Source of the DNA: Perkinsus marinus ATCC 50983
Lineage: Eukaryota > Perkinsozoa > Perkinsida > Perkinsidae
Direction of reading: 5' to 3'
DNA: 64,000 nucleotides
Assembly: GCF_000006405.1 (NCBI RefSeq)
Contig: NW_003204277.1
Location: forward strand, 171,837 to 235,836
Under the pieces are notes generated by a model. It had not been told where the DNA came from, made no database searches, and saw nothing but the letters and a program-made list of their open reading frames with translations. The stretch's first letter is position 1, and each line of letters opens with the position of its first letter. A program made the translations under genes and the position numbers. Of this stretch, positions 19,809 to 32,665 are shown one piece after another.

Positions 19809-21111
19809 CTATCCTCTACCCTCGACTATGCGCATTATAGTAACCACATGGAAGTCTGTCGATATCAACAGGAGCGATCATTCTACTGTTCTCAATCATC
19901 TGTCGGCAGCTCAAGACTTCCGACTGTTCGTCTCGTCTATAGACTCACTCTACTATCGCCTATTTTTGTATTGGCAATTTTTCTGAGCTCAGAGGCTCCT
20001 GTACTATTGCACTGTATGGGAAGGCATGTCAGTGGCGTCGGCTGTGAAGCTGCTATTACTTTTGGTTGCCTCAAACTGTAGCAAAACGCTAAGACTTTTT
20101 TCACGGAGGGTTGTCTACTCTCCAACTATAACTCCAATTCGATAATGATGGTGTCGCGTTGCTGCCTAAAGGCTGTTCACGGTCGTATTTGGAATATCCT
20201 ATCCGCTTCCATACCGCCAACATTGGCCTTCAAATACATCCTAGCGAAAGCGCAGACAGGCGGCTCATGCGTCGTTCGGACCATCACGATTGGCCTACCC
20301 ACATGAGAGCTTCCCTCAGTTGGTGAGGAGTCTCGATGAGCGCTCGACCGTGACTGCTGTCGAACTGAGCAATACTCATACACTGACACAGAGGGAAAAA
20401 GGGATCGAACGGTGGGGCTACCACCGTTCGATATGTTGACATATCGTGGTTGGTCAAAAGGAAAGCACAAAGGCTACAGCAGGCTCATCCCGTGTGAGAT
20501 GATACGCCTCAGCGCTCTTTACCATGGAGTTGTCGATATATGTAGTCAAAGGCATCCCCTACCTCTTCGAGTTTAATACACAGTGGAAGCATGAAACACG
20601 AGCTCCGACTCAGACACGATCAGAACAGTCGTTGACTAAAAATCCTTATATTTAATTCACCGTGTCTCGCTCGGTAGACTTACCTCGTTGACGGCAATAG
20701 TTAACTTCCTCAGCCTGGGGCTACTGCATATCTCAAAGAGCAGTACGACGATTCTATCTCTATGATACTCATCACCATCTGAACTGATCTCGTGTCACCT
20801 CCCGTCATACGCTAACTATGATCTATACGTTGCTTTGCTCGCAGTAGAGAGGAATCCGCATCAGCTAACAGTGCAGCACCCTCATCTGAGAGCCTTCCTA
20901 TCAATAAAGCGGGTTGGTATATGAAGAACTTCTTATCTATCATTATTTCAGTTTTCAAGTGTTGAATTTCTTCATGTCGAAGTACTGAAGGTCACTTAAG
21001 TATTTTTCTAAGTACACTCTGTTATAAGAGAATAAGACTGTACTGATATTATTTCGTTATAATCCCCACTGTAGCACAACAATGACAATGGTTACAACAA
21101 TAAAGCTGAGT
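19809..21111. other. Intergenic region with tandem hairpins
   Basis: No convincing coding segment. A strong hairpin pair sits at 20404-20448. The minus-strand LRR gene ends at 21112, converging on cyclin 3. Confidence 0.35.
20404..20448. other. Two adjacent perfect hairpins
   Basis: First stem: ATCGAACGGTGG and CCACCGTTCGAT, 12 bp perfect with loop GGCTA. It is overlapped at its end by a second palindrome CGATATGT-TG-ACATATCG (8 bp stem, 2-nt loop). Located between convergent genes. No T-run follows, so a bacterial-type terminator does not apply; an RNA processing or replication role is only a guess. Confidence 0.75.
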
Positions 21112-24100
21112 TTAGAACTCATAAGCACAATACGTCATGGCAATATCTTTCCGTACGTTCATCTTGCTGTTGGTACCAACATAAGTTCCCTCCCAATATC
21201 CTTCAAAGGGAACACATTGATACCATGCCGGTGGAGCGTCCATCGGTAAGATAACCTGAGAGAATAAACAATCACAAGCTCTGGTCGTTAACTGGTGGAG
21301 ATACTTCCAGAGAAGCGCCAAAACGAGAGTTGATGATGCGATTGTCTTCTGTCTTTTTTAAACGTAAAATTATCTGTGCCATTAAACGGCCTTCGTGACT
21401 GTTAAAGTCACATTTAAAAGCTGCATTATCGGCCTTTAAAGGGTTGAAAAGGTTTAACCTGAGCACGAGTAAATTCAGCTCATACAGTTGATTTTCCTGA
21501 GACGGCTACATTCCAATCTGCCGTTCTAAAATGGCGATACAAGCTGGTCCAAAGGCCGGCGGAAGGCCTAGTCGCGGACGACAGAAATGCTCTCGAATAT
21601 CCACATAATCAACAATACGATTATACCTGAAGACCATGCACTGAAGGGACTTCTCCGTTATGAATAGCACTCACAAGGTTGTGAATATATCTCTTCTAAT
21701 CTGCAGATTTTGACTAGTCTGTGGGAACATCGCGAGGAGAACATCAATTTGGCTACAATTGACGTAGAAAAGGTGACTGACTCGTCTCAAACACATTACA
21801 ATCTACAACGATTATCAAAGTTGGGTCCAACAAGTTCCGTTACCTACCACTTCGTTGCTGAGCCGCCCCTCATCCAATGCATTCTGAATGGACTGTGTAA
21901 CCTAAGAGTAGAGGTATCTATAGTAACAGTTGTGTGGTCCCTACCCGGAGCCATGCCTCAGCAGTTATGGCACCGCCCTTTAGAGCTCTACGAGGGGATA
22001 CGTAGTCAAACTCCCAAATACCGCTAGTTGGTAGAATCCAATCTCGACCGTATCTGATGACGATCAGTGTTCGCGAGTGCCTTTCAGCACTTCTCACTTG
22101 AATGGCATCCCATCGTAGTGTTCATTCCTGAAGCATTGATAATTACCGTACTGACTGACATCTGGTCTCCCTTTAACTTTACACCATTCTACATCCCATC
22201 TATTTGTCAATCTAAAATAAATCTACCTCATCGACATCATTAATGTTGAGCAAGTGAGCTACATGAGATGCTCAGCGACCATGTAATGGTCAGGAATTCT
22301 CAATCCAACTTATAGTGTCCTGTCGGGTTGGATCCGCTATACGTAAAGTACCTGCTATTTACCATCAGAATTCGATAGTGAGATGAGCCGGAAGGCGCAG
22401 TACAGTTTGAAATCTGTTGGCTTCACTTTGCCTTTGACCAGCGTCTTCTTAGATATAGGCGAGGCGGAGGTCGAATAATTCGTCGGCTACATAAAGCTAA
22501 CATCCCTGATTGCGGTTAATTCGGGCGTTACATGTTTGGTGAGTATTGTGCTCTTGGATAGATACTCTACCAGGAACAAGGCATTGGCTGGGTCCGCGAT
22601 GTTGTCCATGAGCGACTTTAACAATGGTATCTACAGATAAGAATTCCTGATGTCAGGGCTGCTGCAGCAGTGTAGTGGTTACTTTAAACTCGCCATTAAC
22701 AGTAGCGTGGAAGAGCATCGTGACCTGTGATGCTGTGAGGACAAAGTCCTTAGAAAGAGCCTTGATGATTGGCCTTCTGGAAGTATCTTGTCCGCAACTC
22801 ATGTAACTGACCAATAGGAATAGTGCTATGGTGTTGCTATCCCTAATAGTAGATAACGGGATGCGAACTCAAGTTCTATCTAGGCATTCTTGCTGAGTGG
22901 TTATTCCGAGCACCTGGCTACCGCGAGATCATAGGATTGAATCACCGCTACGCTTTCAGATAACACGCGATAGTTATGATATTATCAGTATAAGAGCCCC
23001 GTGAGATGATCCCAACATCGCTTTCTCTCGATATCCTATTACACATTGATTATCAATATGAAGAAATAACTACTCTAGGCGAGTCTCGGTGGTGTAACAC
23101 AGCTAGACGTTATGAAGTGGTAAGTCCAACCTACCATCGTATTAGCCTCTGGAAGAGATCATCCGACAGCGTCTCCCTCGCGGCCCTCCCAAGATCGTCA
23201 TTCAAGGTTCCGGGGTCGAGAGCTGCTTCCGAGGCTTTCTGTCGGTATCTATGCAAGTCCTTCTATTCCTGTGATCAACTATGTGACCATGTACACTGCC
23301 GTATAGGTGAGCATTCCCTGAGTTGGCAAGTGCCACACGTTCTTATCATCCAATTCAAACGATGCAATTGGAGATCCATTATGGCGTATCTATTATATTG
23401 ATACATGGAAGTAACAGAGGGAATACTCACATCATAGAAAGTTTCAGAGAAGCTTGTGGAATCTTGTATAAGTTGCCATCGTCGTAAACACTGTCGAACT
23501 ACTGCACGATAATAAGGATTCTCAACATGGAGTCGGTAGGAGCCGGTCGGGTCCAGGAAGTTGTACCTGGTTGCCCAAGCTGTGGGATAAACAAAAAGTG
23601 ACATCATGACTCACTCCGCTCCGCCGTCTGGAGATCCACCAACACTCCCTCCTGCCAAGATTGATATAGAGATAAGTCCATACGTCCCCCCCCACCAAGA
23701 GCTGTGTCATCCATTGTAGCGTTTTCACACCGGTCCAGAGCGATTGAATGCATCTTACGGTCGGAGGGGAAGGGATTAAGATACCTACCAGGGCCACTGA
23801 GATCGGACATAGTAAACTGATGTCCGACATGATCTTGAGGAGGGCTCGGATACCGTCGGGGCCCATGGGGTTGTTGGAGAGTATAAGCGTGCGGATGTTG
23901 AGATGAAAACACAGGGAATCTGCGAGGACCTGCGCCGCGAAACGATATGCAAGCTCATGTTTTCTAAATGAATTCAATTTCAAGAGTATTGGCCACGAGG
24001 TAGCTCCACAACATTGTCAAGCGATTCATCATGATACTATAAGTCGATTTCGATAATCAGAGAGTTAAATCACAGAAGGGAAGAAGATACTTACAAATGC

Positions 24101-26649
24101 TGATTGGTGGTTGAGCTGTGAGTTGCATAAATCGACATACTCCAATGTAGGAATGCCTAAGTGAAGAAACTGAGCAGCAGCTGGTGATGTTACTATTGTT
24201 CACTCACTTCCGAGGTAACTGCATAGTATGTTCATACATGGAAAACATCGATCGAGGGCTTCCCGACCAACAGAGTCTTCCAAAGCGACCATACCAGCCT
24301 TGCCGAGATAACCCGATCGAGCAAAGTGGCTTCCAAAAGAGTGGGACAGTTGTCTGGGAAAAGATAGGAGACTAATAACAAGTTTTCCAATGTTCTTGGT
24401 TTTAATTCTAGTCGCGGCTACAGAAAGCTGTCGAGCTGAACTGAGGTAAAGAAAGATATTCTTATCACGTGCCTACCCGGAATTATTAGAGCAACTCAAT
24501 GAGGTAAGTTTGCCAGCCTTCGTCAACGCGGTTCCAATATGGACCATCGCGCTGAGTGGAAAAATGTAACTCTTATCTGCTGGAATAGAAGCTTACGAAT
24601 GGTTGAGGTGGTTTCCAGAGATATTCAGTGATTTCAGATTCTTTAGATGTACAATCATTTCCGCAACACAGATAGGTCCCTGAATTGACCATCGACCTGA
24701 GCAGTGAGAGACATCGATGAGGTTTATGTATTTCCACAGGATGCTGACCGAGGCCGGTGTAGCTGAGATCGAGCTCTTCGATGGTCTCGTTGTGGAGTTG
24801 TTGGGATAATAGGGCGTATGCGTAGTCTGTTATGGTGATATCCGATAGTTTAAGAATCTGTGAGGTTGATGATGTAAGATGCAGAATTAGTATGCAGCTT
24901 ACCATCAATCTGGGTACCAAGTTTGTATGTAATAGCCGACCGATAGCACGTATGGTATCAGTTCCAATTCCACTGTTGTCACCAAGGTCGATACTCTCCA
25001 CCACGTCAAGCCATCCCGCATGCTCAAATCGGTCCAGGAGGAATCTAGAGGACTCGGGATGCACAAAGCGGAGTAGGATAAATCTTACAGGAAGCCACGG
25101 TCAGTTATGGAATTACCACTGAGTACGAGTCGCTTTAACGGCTGAGAGCGTATCTTAAGTGAAGAATTGTGTAGTTGCATATTCGTGGTGGTGGTGATGA
25201 CTTACCTCAACGGCACCAGTGACCACCGCTTCCAATTCCTGGTCGGACAACCCTCTATACGACAGTATCTAAGATAAGGGTTATCGGTAGTAGTACTCGG
25301 GACTGTCAGCAGGCGTATTAATGGACGCCCTAGACCTAAAGTTGATGAAGACGCCGCAAAAAAAGATGGAGTATACTTTCTATGGGAGCGAAAAGCGTAC
25401 TGCATACACCCACGAGAGAAATCTCTACTAGTGTGTTACTAGATGATTCCGAGATTAGCTTTAAGAATAGAATTAGGGAATGATAGGAAACAAGGAATAC
25501 GAGTTAGTGAAACGTGTTCAGTCGGCTGAAGGTATGAGAACTCCTTGAAATAAGAAGTGGTTATAATGCTGACCATACGGTGGATCTCATACAAGCAACC
25601 ATGTCATAATGCATTCAGCTTGGAGTTGTATAACTCGTTATTGATGATACTTTTGGAAAGTACATATATCATGACATTGTTACTTAGGAATATGAATAGA
25701 AATAGTTCTCACCAAATCATTGATCTCCTGTGTGCCAGCCAAGATTGGCAAAGGCGTTGGTGGTATTCCCCTATCCTTGACAGCCTCAAAGAAAGCCACA
25801 CAACCCGGGTATCTGTATATAGTTCAAATACTATTGCAATATCGACTTCTGATATCTCACTTGAATTCTTGTGTAACCGATTTTTCTAAAGAAATGTCAA
25901 TCCGAGGAGCCACAGTTGTGAACTCCTTCCAGCGGGATGGGTCTCGACGGGGACTGCTCATCTCGAGAGCGCCGGTCGATGCACTTCGGGTGACCGAATG
26001 AGGGATGTCACTTTTGGAGGGCATCAAATGTCGCCCTGGGAGGATCTCCAGGGAAGATAATCTCTGTTCATACATACCCATTTTATCGAATATCGCCGGT
26101 AAGGCACTTTCGACGTCGTTCGTGATGGTGTTTGTGAATAACTTGCTATAGGTCTTAGCCCTTCTCCCTGTTGCTTCAGATTGCGAGTCTGATCGTAAGA
26201 AGTGGCAAAGGAGTGGTATGAGGTATTTTCTCACCCATCATTTTCGTCCAAAGCTGAGAGCCCAGCAGACCTTTATCATGCAATTTCCTCTTCACGCCGA
26301 GGGGCATTTTCTCTATCTCTCTTCCGTTGGGATAATCCTCGCATACATGCATCATTCGAGAGTTGGCTAGAGACAGAGCGTCATCCTCTTCGATAGAGAC
26401 ATCACAACACTCCTGTGTTGTGGTGGTTGTGGGAGCGTTTGTGAGGCAATTCGGGTTAGACGGTAGAGGCTGTGCTGTGTGAGCTTCCAAAGGCCAGTTC
26501 CTCATAGACAACATCCTGAGTACCCTGAGAGACTTCGATATGGTGACGCTAAGGATCGTTGATAAGTCGGCTGACTTGAGCTGTGGTTTAGCATTGGTTC
26601 TCTTGGCATCGTCTGAGTGATTTTTTGGAGCTGCCGACTTATTGTCCAT
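21112..26649 (-). CDS. Long multi-exon leucine-rich-repeat (RNI-like) protein
   Basis: Minus-strand exons of a large gene. The 5' part joins in phase: 26649-26235, 26188-25861 and 25812-25713, giving an N-terminus MDNKSAAPKNHSDD through TQEFKYPGCVAFFEAVKDRG. Later exons show ribonuclease-inhibitor-type repeats: LKRLVLSGNSITDRGFL (about 25140-25100), VESIDLGDNSGIGTDTIRAI (about 25020-24940), IEELDLSYTGLGQ (about 24790) and IRTLILSNNPMGPDGIRALL (about 23900-23840). C-terminal exons near 21470-21112 end in DAPPAWYQCVPFEGYWEG and a stop at 21112. Exons between 23500 and 21500 are not resolved, so a split into two genes is possible. Such repeats mediate protein binding; no NACHT, F-box or kinase domain was seen. 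A tRNA-like segment lies at 22890-22944. Confidence 0.5.
22890..22946 (+). other. tRNA-like segment with A-box and B-box resemblance
   Basis: TTGCTGAGTGGTTATTCC resembles a tRNA D-arm/A-box, is followed by GAGCACCTGGCT (as in elongator tRNA anticodon arms) and, about 30 nt on, by ATAGGATTGAATCACC, a degraded B-box/T-arm. No matching acceptor stem was found, so this is not a functional tRNA gene; a tRNA-derived SINE remnant or an old pseudo-tRNA is likelier. Confidence 0.4.
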
Positions 26650-27197
26650 CGACCTGAGTGTTGGATAATATGCCCATGATGAACTACGCGTGTTGATGAT
26701 AGTATGGAGGAACGCAGCAAATTTGATAATACTCGTTGATTTTTCACACTGTATGAATATAATATTCCATTATTAGATTTTTAGGGTATTCATAATATAA
26801 TGGGAAAACTCCTGAGCCCAGGTGTAGGAGGTAAATATATATTCCAACACTGGTTGCTGAGTAAGATCTATAAACTCACTTTCGCTTTCCATTTCCACGA
26901 GGTATGAGGTATTTAGATTGCTCACTTATGCGATACCTAAAACTGATTACATTTTCCTATTGTAGAGTTCCAACTTTACATATGCCAGAAACTCGCATAG
27001 GCGTGCCTATGTTGGATGTTTCTCGTACGTCGTCGTTCAGCAGTGAACAAATCTGCAAGGGGTAGATGGAAGTTCGGAAGGGTTTATATTTACCAAGAAT
27101 TCTGCCTTTCAAGCTGACGACAGGTTGTCTTACAAAAGTCATGGAATTGCGCGAGTTGAGGAGTGAAAGCTGAGAATTGCAAAAAGAGTGGTATGAA
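26650..27197. other. Intergenic region with dispersed repeat
   Basis: Spacer between two minus-strand genes. It contains the repeat piece at 26785-26855. No domain-bearing frame. Confidence 0.35.
26785..26857 (+). repeat. Dispersed repeat piece, family member 2
   Basis: Contains TATTCATAATATAATGGGAA and, after a GC-richer insert, AAATATATATTCCAACACTG, matching the two words at 7620-7675 in the same order. Confidence 0.45.
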
Positions 27198-28254
27198 CTA
27201 AGATGATGAGCATTGGTTTATTACTCTGGGATGGTCTGATTTACGATGATGAATCTTGATCTCGAGATCAGAGAGGTATTCGACAACCTCAGCTTGCAGA
27301 GTCGACAAGGCCAATGTCGTCTCAGTGTTGGCAGCGAACTCGGCACGTGCGTACTGAAAGAGGAGGCTTTCTACACTCAGCTGAGACTGTGAATCAGATC
27401 AATTCCCTTGGAGTATGGTATCAATCTATTCCCAATCATATTGGAATCGATATCAGATACTAATAACTGATTTTGAATTGAAGAGATTTGTGTTCTGAAA
27501 GTATCATGTCCCACCTTGGATCTGAGATCCACTATCTTATCTACTTCCTTCTTTTTTAGAATACCCTCCTCGTTCAATGCGAGGGAGTGCATAAAGCGTA
27601 CCTGTTGAATAAGGCACGAATCAAAGTTGGAGAAAACAAAATAAAACAATACAAAATTTTATCAGAATTCCTTTACTGTCATCACCACGAAGAGCAAACC
27701 TCATTCATATCTTCCCGATTGATCGACATTGTAATATTTCAATGCTTTATTTGAAAGCTTACCAGCCATCCAGTGCTCCGTGGTTTATAATAGAGTCTGA
27801 AGGGATCCTTATCCTCTTCATCATAATCGTCTTCTGCTTTCTCGTCATCGTCATCATCATCAACACTCGAAGGATTCGAACTGTCACTGGAATCGGAAAG
27901 CTTCCTCTGTGAAAGAACATCGTTAAGCAGTAGTGTTGATGATCTCGAGATAGGTGCGGGTACTTCATCGAATAGTCTTGAGTTTATTGAGCCTGATGTG
28001 GAACGAAGTCCTGAATTGGAAAGGGAATGATGATATCCCATCACCTCTCTTTTCGGAAGCTAAGGCAGGCTTAACGATTTCCTTATTAAAAATAGCATTG
28101 TGGATTTTCATAATCCATCCATCGACCTGAATGATAATTGAGCTTCATACATTGACGAAGTGTGAGGTTAATTTACAATTTTTGTTATCTCCTCAGCGGG
28201 GTCGACTGAGGCTTCCTGCCTTAGGGTGTCCATTCTTCGTAGTTGCCTTTTCAT
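27198..28254 (-). CDS. Unrecognised multi-exon gene, coiled-coil N-terminus
   Basis: Minus-strand exons with short introns. A likely start at 28254 gives MKRQLRRMDTLRQEASVDPA followed by EEITKI; next come VDGWIMKIHNAIFNKEIVKP (about 28130-28065), a serine-rich segment with an acidic run SVDDDDDDEKAEDDYDEED (about 27990-27780), then KKKEVDKIVDLRSKVGHDTF (about 27575-27515), and finally SQLSVESLLFQYARAEFAAN with a stop at 27198. Heptad-like spacing suggests coiled coil at both ends. No known domain was recognised and the internal splice sites are only partly resolved. A different upstream start is possible, because the frame beginning at 28384 is also open. Confidence 0.45.
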
Positions 28255-28384
28255 TTCCAACAAGTGATATTAATACGACAACTGCGAGAAGGTTGATGAG
28301 ATTCTGACAAGGCAGCGACTGTAGCGATATCTGTACAGTCGTGGAAACGTCGTGTTCGTGACAAGCTCGATTGGATCGAAACAT

Positions 28385-29373
28385 TTTCCATCATGGAAGG
28401 AGACGAGATGATAACTATTGGTGCAATCTTGCATTCTTGCCAGATCTTACACTTCCTCAGATCAAGCTCGAATTTGTCAGGGGCAACTTCGGTTTAACGA
28501 CATGGATGGTATGTCATTTACCATCTCTTTGTGTAGTTCTGGCAGTGTATTACTACAGATTATCGTATATTCTACTGTGCAATATACTTTCGGGCTGTAC
28601 TACAACGACGCACACTGAGATAGTCGACTTGGAGTGGGTTGCTGATGGTGCCGGTATGTATAGGTGCATTACCAAGAATGATTTTACTCTTCTGAGATTG
28701 GCTGTAAACGAAAGAGGAAGTAGGATTGTTGAGTATTACGAAACTGAAGTTTGTGGAATCAGGAAGGTAGCGATCGCCCGACATGAAACGGCTGGCCGAA
28801 CGCGGAGGACGATAATTCTCAGGTTGGACTTCAGACGTATGCGTTACTAACACTGCAATTGATGTAGATCTTGTTTTGTTGTGAACCCCGATCTATTCTC
28901 CGTATCGGTTTCACAGTGCTAGGGAAGGTTCCATAAACAGAGTTTCTGTCATGAAGAAGCTTATCATACTGCCCGTAATTTATGCAGATATACCTGTTCA
29001 CCTCTCCGAGTTTGGTAGAGGAGTGATCTCGCGTAATAGGGGGAGTTCTCCGGTCTACGGTATCTAGAGGAAGGACTGTTATTCGCCTGTATCGGGACTG
29101 GGAAGATTGCCTATTAGGGCTTTATCAATGGCAGAATGATTCGAATGAATCGTCATGATCGTCGAGGCGAATATTGACGAATTCGCCGAGGTGTGGTATG
29201 GATAGGATTCGAAGTAGGTTTTATGAACGTCGTGCAAAAACCGAAGGAGTATATGCGAAATCTCTTCATTGTTCGATGTGTAGTTAACTATCGATGTGTT
29301 TTCTGTTGTCGCAGCTGTGTTGTAGTTGTAAACAGTTAGGGAGATGCTTGCTGTAGCGCGATTCATTTACCTC
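28385..29373. other. Intergenic region with one doubtful frame
   Basis: A plus-strand frame from about 28509 to 28850 (TEIVDLEWVADGAGMYRCIT and so on, with a hydrophobic start) could be a small secreted protein, but codon use and lack of homology leave it unsupported. The rest shows nothing. Confidence 0.25.
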
Positions 29374-32165
29374 ATGACTGCGCAGTGCAGTGACACATCG
29401 GCTACTCCGGGAGTGGCCGTGGAGGAAGGAATGGAGTCTGTGGCTGGCCAGGAGCTATTGACTAGCGATCCTGATGAGCTCAGGTGATAGAAAGTGTTTG
29501 ATTCGTTTGTACAGGAGTTGTGAATGTGCAGACAATTGGCGAGGATCGCTCGGGAAAAGGGTGATATCGATCGGGCATGTAACTTGCTTGGTGACGCTTG
29601 TGAGATCACTTGCAGGAGGGAAGGAACGGATACGTGCAAAGCTATGGCGGCGGTGCTTTTCGATTTCGGGTGGGTGGGAGGGCGGCTCGAGATAGGTCTG
29701 GAGTATATGTCGCTCGCCACGAAACTCTTGAGGCTTTACGGTTATCGAAGTGGATTTTGCTGGAATTTTATTACCCTCAAATTTGAAGTGTTAGTCGATG
29801 CTCATTGTGTAATGCAGGGATTGTTTGTTGGCGAAAGAGGAAGAATCTGTGGATCTCTTGAACGCCGATGTTGGAGAGAATAGTGGCAATATTGATAACG
29901 CGTTGGAAGGTAGACGCCTACAGTGGAAGTCCGTAGGGATTCGGTGATGGGCTGTAGGGTCGTCATCAAAGAGTGCAATGGATCGGCTGCAGGAGGCAGT
30001 TGATATGGTGAAAGCAACGAGGGAGAAGGAGCTGGCTGGAGATAAGGGAGCCGAAGGTAGTCAGAAGTGCAGATGGTTATACTTAAGGGCTCATCGTACA
30101 GACGAGTATGCCGAGTCTGAAGTGGACGACCTTCAGTTGGCGTGGGAGAATCTCGAGCAGTGTCGTAAGTGCCTGCAGCTTTTTTCGGAGGAGGAGATGC
30201 CGTGGGATCTGGCCAGGTGAATTTTCTGCTCACCTTGGGCATTGAATGAGGAAGTTGATCAATGCCGCAAGTATAGGCTAAATAGTCGTTTGGGACAATT
30301 CGTTATCTCAGGCGGTGTCACAGTCGACTTGGTGACTTTTTGCAGCTGCAAGAGCGATACCCTCAAGCCTGCGAGGAGTTTGAAAAGGTGATGGAGATTG
30401 GGCGTTGGCTCCATTCACTTTGTCATTCAACAGGCTTTGCAAATCTGTGAGAAATGCCACCCAGCTGCGTCTGAAGCGCGGAAGAAAGCCGCGGTGAGTT
30501 CGTTATTAATGAATCGTTAATAATGGACATATTGGCTGCCTTTCGAGAGGAGTTCGTCGATGGGTTGGTGATTAGATAATGTTGGGGTTGGGTGAATGCC
30601 AACGACATGCGGATAAGGAGAAGGGAAAGGAGACTTTATTAGAAGCTAAAGCGTTGCTGGAAAATCGTGCACAGGGAGATGACGAGGCTGATGATGTGAG
30701 AATCTTCTCATGCAAAATCGACGGACCTCACAGAACTCTCTGAATCGTTGTGGTGTATGTATTCGTAGGGGTCGTACGTCTGTAAGTTACTCGCTAGGTT
30801 GCTGGTCCTCCGGCATGTGATATTGGATATGCCTCGATCGATCATGGTATTCTGAGTAGGCGTTATCGGTATAATGCACTTCAGGTCCTCGCCGCTATCA
30901 ATGAAGCATTAGAGGATAGTCGCGAGGGGGAGAGGAATGATCAAGTGAAGGTCATCCAGCAGATGATGTCTTCCGCGCCGGTGACGTCTGGCGGAACGGC
31001 ATGCTCTCTGGAAGTTTCCACCTCCGCCAAGTTCGACAAAGCGACGCTTGGATCTTCTTACAAGGTGAGGTATCGTTCGCTCGCGATATAATGGGAATGG
31101 AAATCGGAATTCCTGTACCTCCCTGCTCGTCGCTGACAGGGTGAGCCGGCACACCGGTGGTGTGACTAGTCGCTTTCCTCAACGATCACTACAATGTTGT
31201 GATGAAGGACGGCGATGTTGAGAATTTCCGGGGCGGAGCGAAGACAGGGCCCATGCGCCAGGTGACGAAGGCCGCCGTGGCGCGACGAGAGAGCACGGTC
31301 TCACCATCAGAAGAGACTAGGTGGATCGGTTCTGGCGACATGATTGATCCGGGGTGTAGAGAAACGGGGAGGGTGCGCTACAATTTCAAGGATGCGCCGT
31401 CCTTCCTCGCATCTCACTGGAGCCGAGAATACATCAGGGTCCGTCCCATGAGGGAGATTGAGTTGACTTTGTAGATACTACTGGTGTTTATCTACCGAGT
31501 TGGCACCAGTAGGTAAACAGGCCCATACCCTACATGTTGATAGGCGCTATCCAGCAACCGGGAAGCTTCTGTCCTATCGCAGTGGGCTTCACTGCGAGAG
31601 AAAGCGCTGGGGCCGTCGAAGTGTTGCTCAGTACATTGGCGAAAAAGTGCAAAAACTCGATATTGTTCATGCCCCAACGATCTTCATCGGCGACTCAGCC
31701 GGAATATTCAGCAAGGGCTACGAGAAGGTGTACGGCTCATTGCGATATTATGGGTCCAGGATTCATCAGAACCAGTCGAACTTCCTATTCACAGGAAGGT
31801 CACCAGCTGCGAATCTTAGCAACGACGAAGCGGACTATGCTGAGTCGTGTTGAAACTTCCGATCAATGGTCGGCGAGCAGATATCTTCGGACAGAAGTGT
31901 GAAAATGTTGCTGTGATTATACTCCGTGAATGTTCATGTTCCGGCAGTTGGTACAAGACATTGCGTTACTCTTTCGAATGAATTTATCTCGGCGGAGCCA
32001 GGTATAATGGCTGGACAATGATCCGATAGCGAATCGCTGTTCGGGAACGTCGATTCACTATCGTTCACTGTGGTCCAGTAGAACTTGGTGCTTCAGGTTA
32101 TTGATTTTGGCGTTCTGAAGTCCAAAAAGCGTCGACGGTCGGAATCTGAACACGGTCCCGAGTGA
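29374..32165 (+). CDS. NASP/Hif1-like SHNi-TPR histone chaperone
   Basis: Ten exons join perfectly in phase: 29374-29483, 29532-29669, 29818-29909, 29958-30056, 30102-30216, 30312-30387, 30434-30493, 30576-30695, 30885-31064 and 32097-32165, giving about 352 residues. A first TPR (LARIAREKGDIDRACNLLGD) is interrupted by an acidic insert (LLAKEEESVDLLNADVGENS), then comes the SHNi-TPR signature SEVDDLQLAWENLEQCRKCL, further TPRs (RLGDFLQLQERYPQACEEFE, ALQICEKCHPAASEARKKAA) and a basic tail KSKKRRRSESEHGPE that looks like a nuclear localisation signal. NASP-family proteins escort histone H3 or linker histones to chromatin. The last intron is about 1 kb and carries a broken MULE-like transposase. 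An alternative, less attractive last exon is 31140-31169. Confidence 0.72.
31199..31853 (+). pseudogene. Broken MULE-type transposase fragment inside an intron
   Basis: Two adjacent frames together read like the central part of a MULE transposase domain: SFCPIAVGFTARESAGAVEV then LLSTLAKK in one frame, continued at a GCGAAAAAGTG run near 31640 by HAPTIFIGDSAGIFSKGYEK and VYGSLRYY in another. The arrangement of a strand with PIAVGFT, a helix, then a strand with FIGDSAxxFxxGY fits the family's second and third catalytic-core strands. The frame change marks it as inactive. An upstream open frame from 31199 may be part of the same element. Terminal inverted repeats were not found by eye. It lies in the last intron of the NASP-like gene, same strand. 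Confidence 0.5.
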
Positions 32166-32665
32166 TCCATTCGGCAACTGGAATTACTACTTTATAAATG
32201 GACGACCCTCTGTAGCAGTGCACGCTTCATCTATTCAATGCGTTTTTGTGTGACCAAATCAGGGAAGAGTTTCCTCGACGGGCTATGCGATATGCTTGTG
32301 GAGTCTCATGACAGGTCGAATCGACTCTATTGATACGTCGAATGCCGTCGTGATTTTGACTGCATTAGCATACGGCATTGGTGATTTATGTTTGGGTCAG
32401 CCTTTCCTGTGGCGCTGGGGGACCATCCGAGTAGCAGCTCTCACTTACCGGAATAACTCTGATGATTCTCGTGCTGCTTTTCGTCCGGGCGTGGTTTGGT
32501 CTTGTACCATAAAGTATAGAACTCTTAGACGGAAATAAACGGCTCTGTGCAACTCGAAAATCCACTGAACATTTACTGATCGATGGGCTGTTCACGGCGA
32601 TCGCTGCATCATTGACTGTAGTAGTCGCCTTTTGTTCATCCTGTTGGTGCTACCGGTCCCGACGT
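32166..32665. other. Short intergenic region
   Basis: Between the NASP-like and MATH-domain genes, same strand. An open frame at 32296-32538 shows no recognisable domain. Confidence 0.35.

Noticed and set aside
28371-28850. 159-codon plus-strand frame
   Set aside because: Not given as a gene: no homology, no clear start, and a 50-nt GT-AG intron that could be cut from it leads to early stops in every frame.
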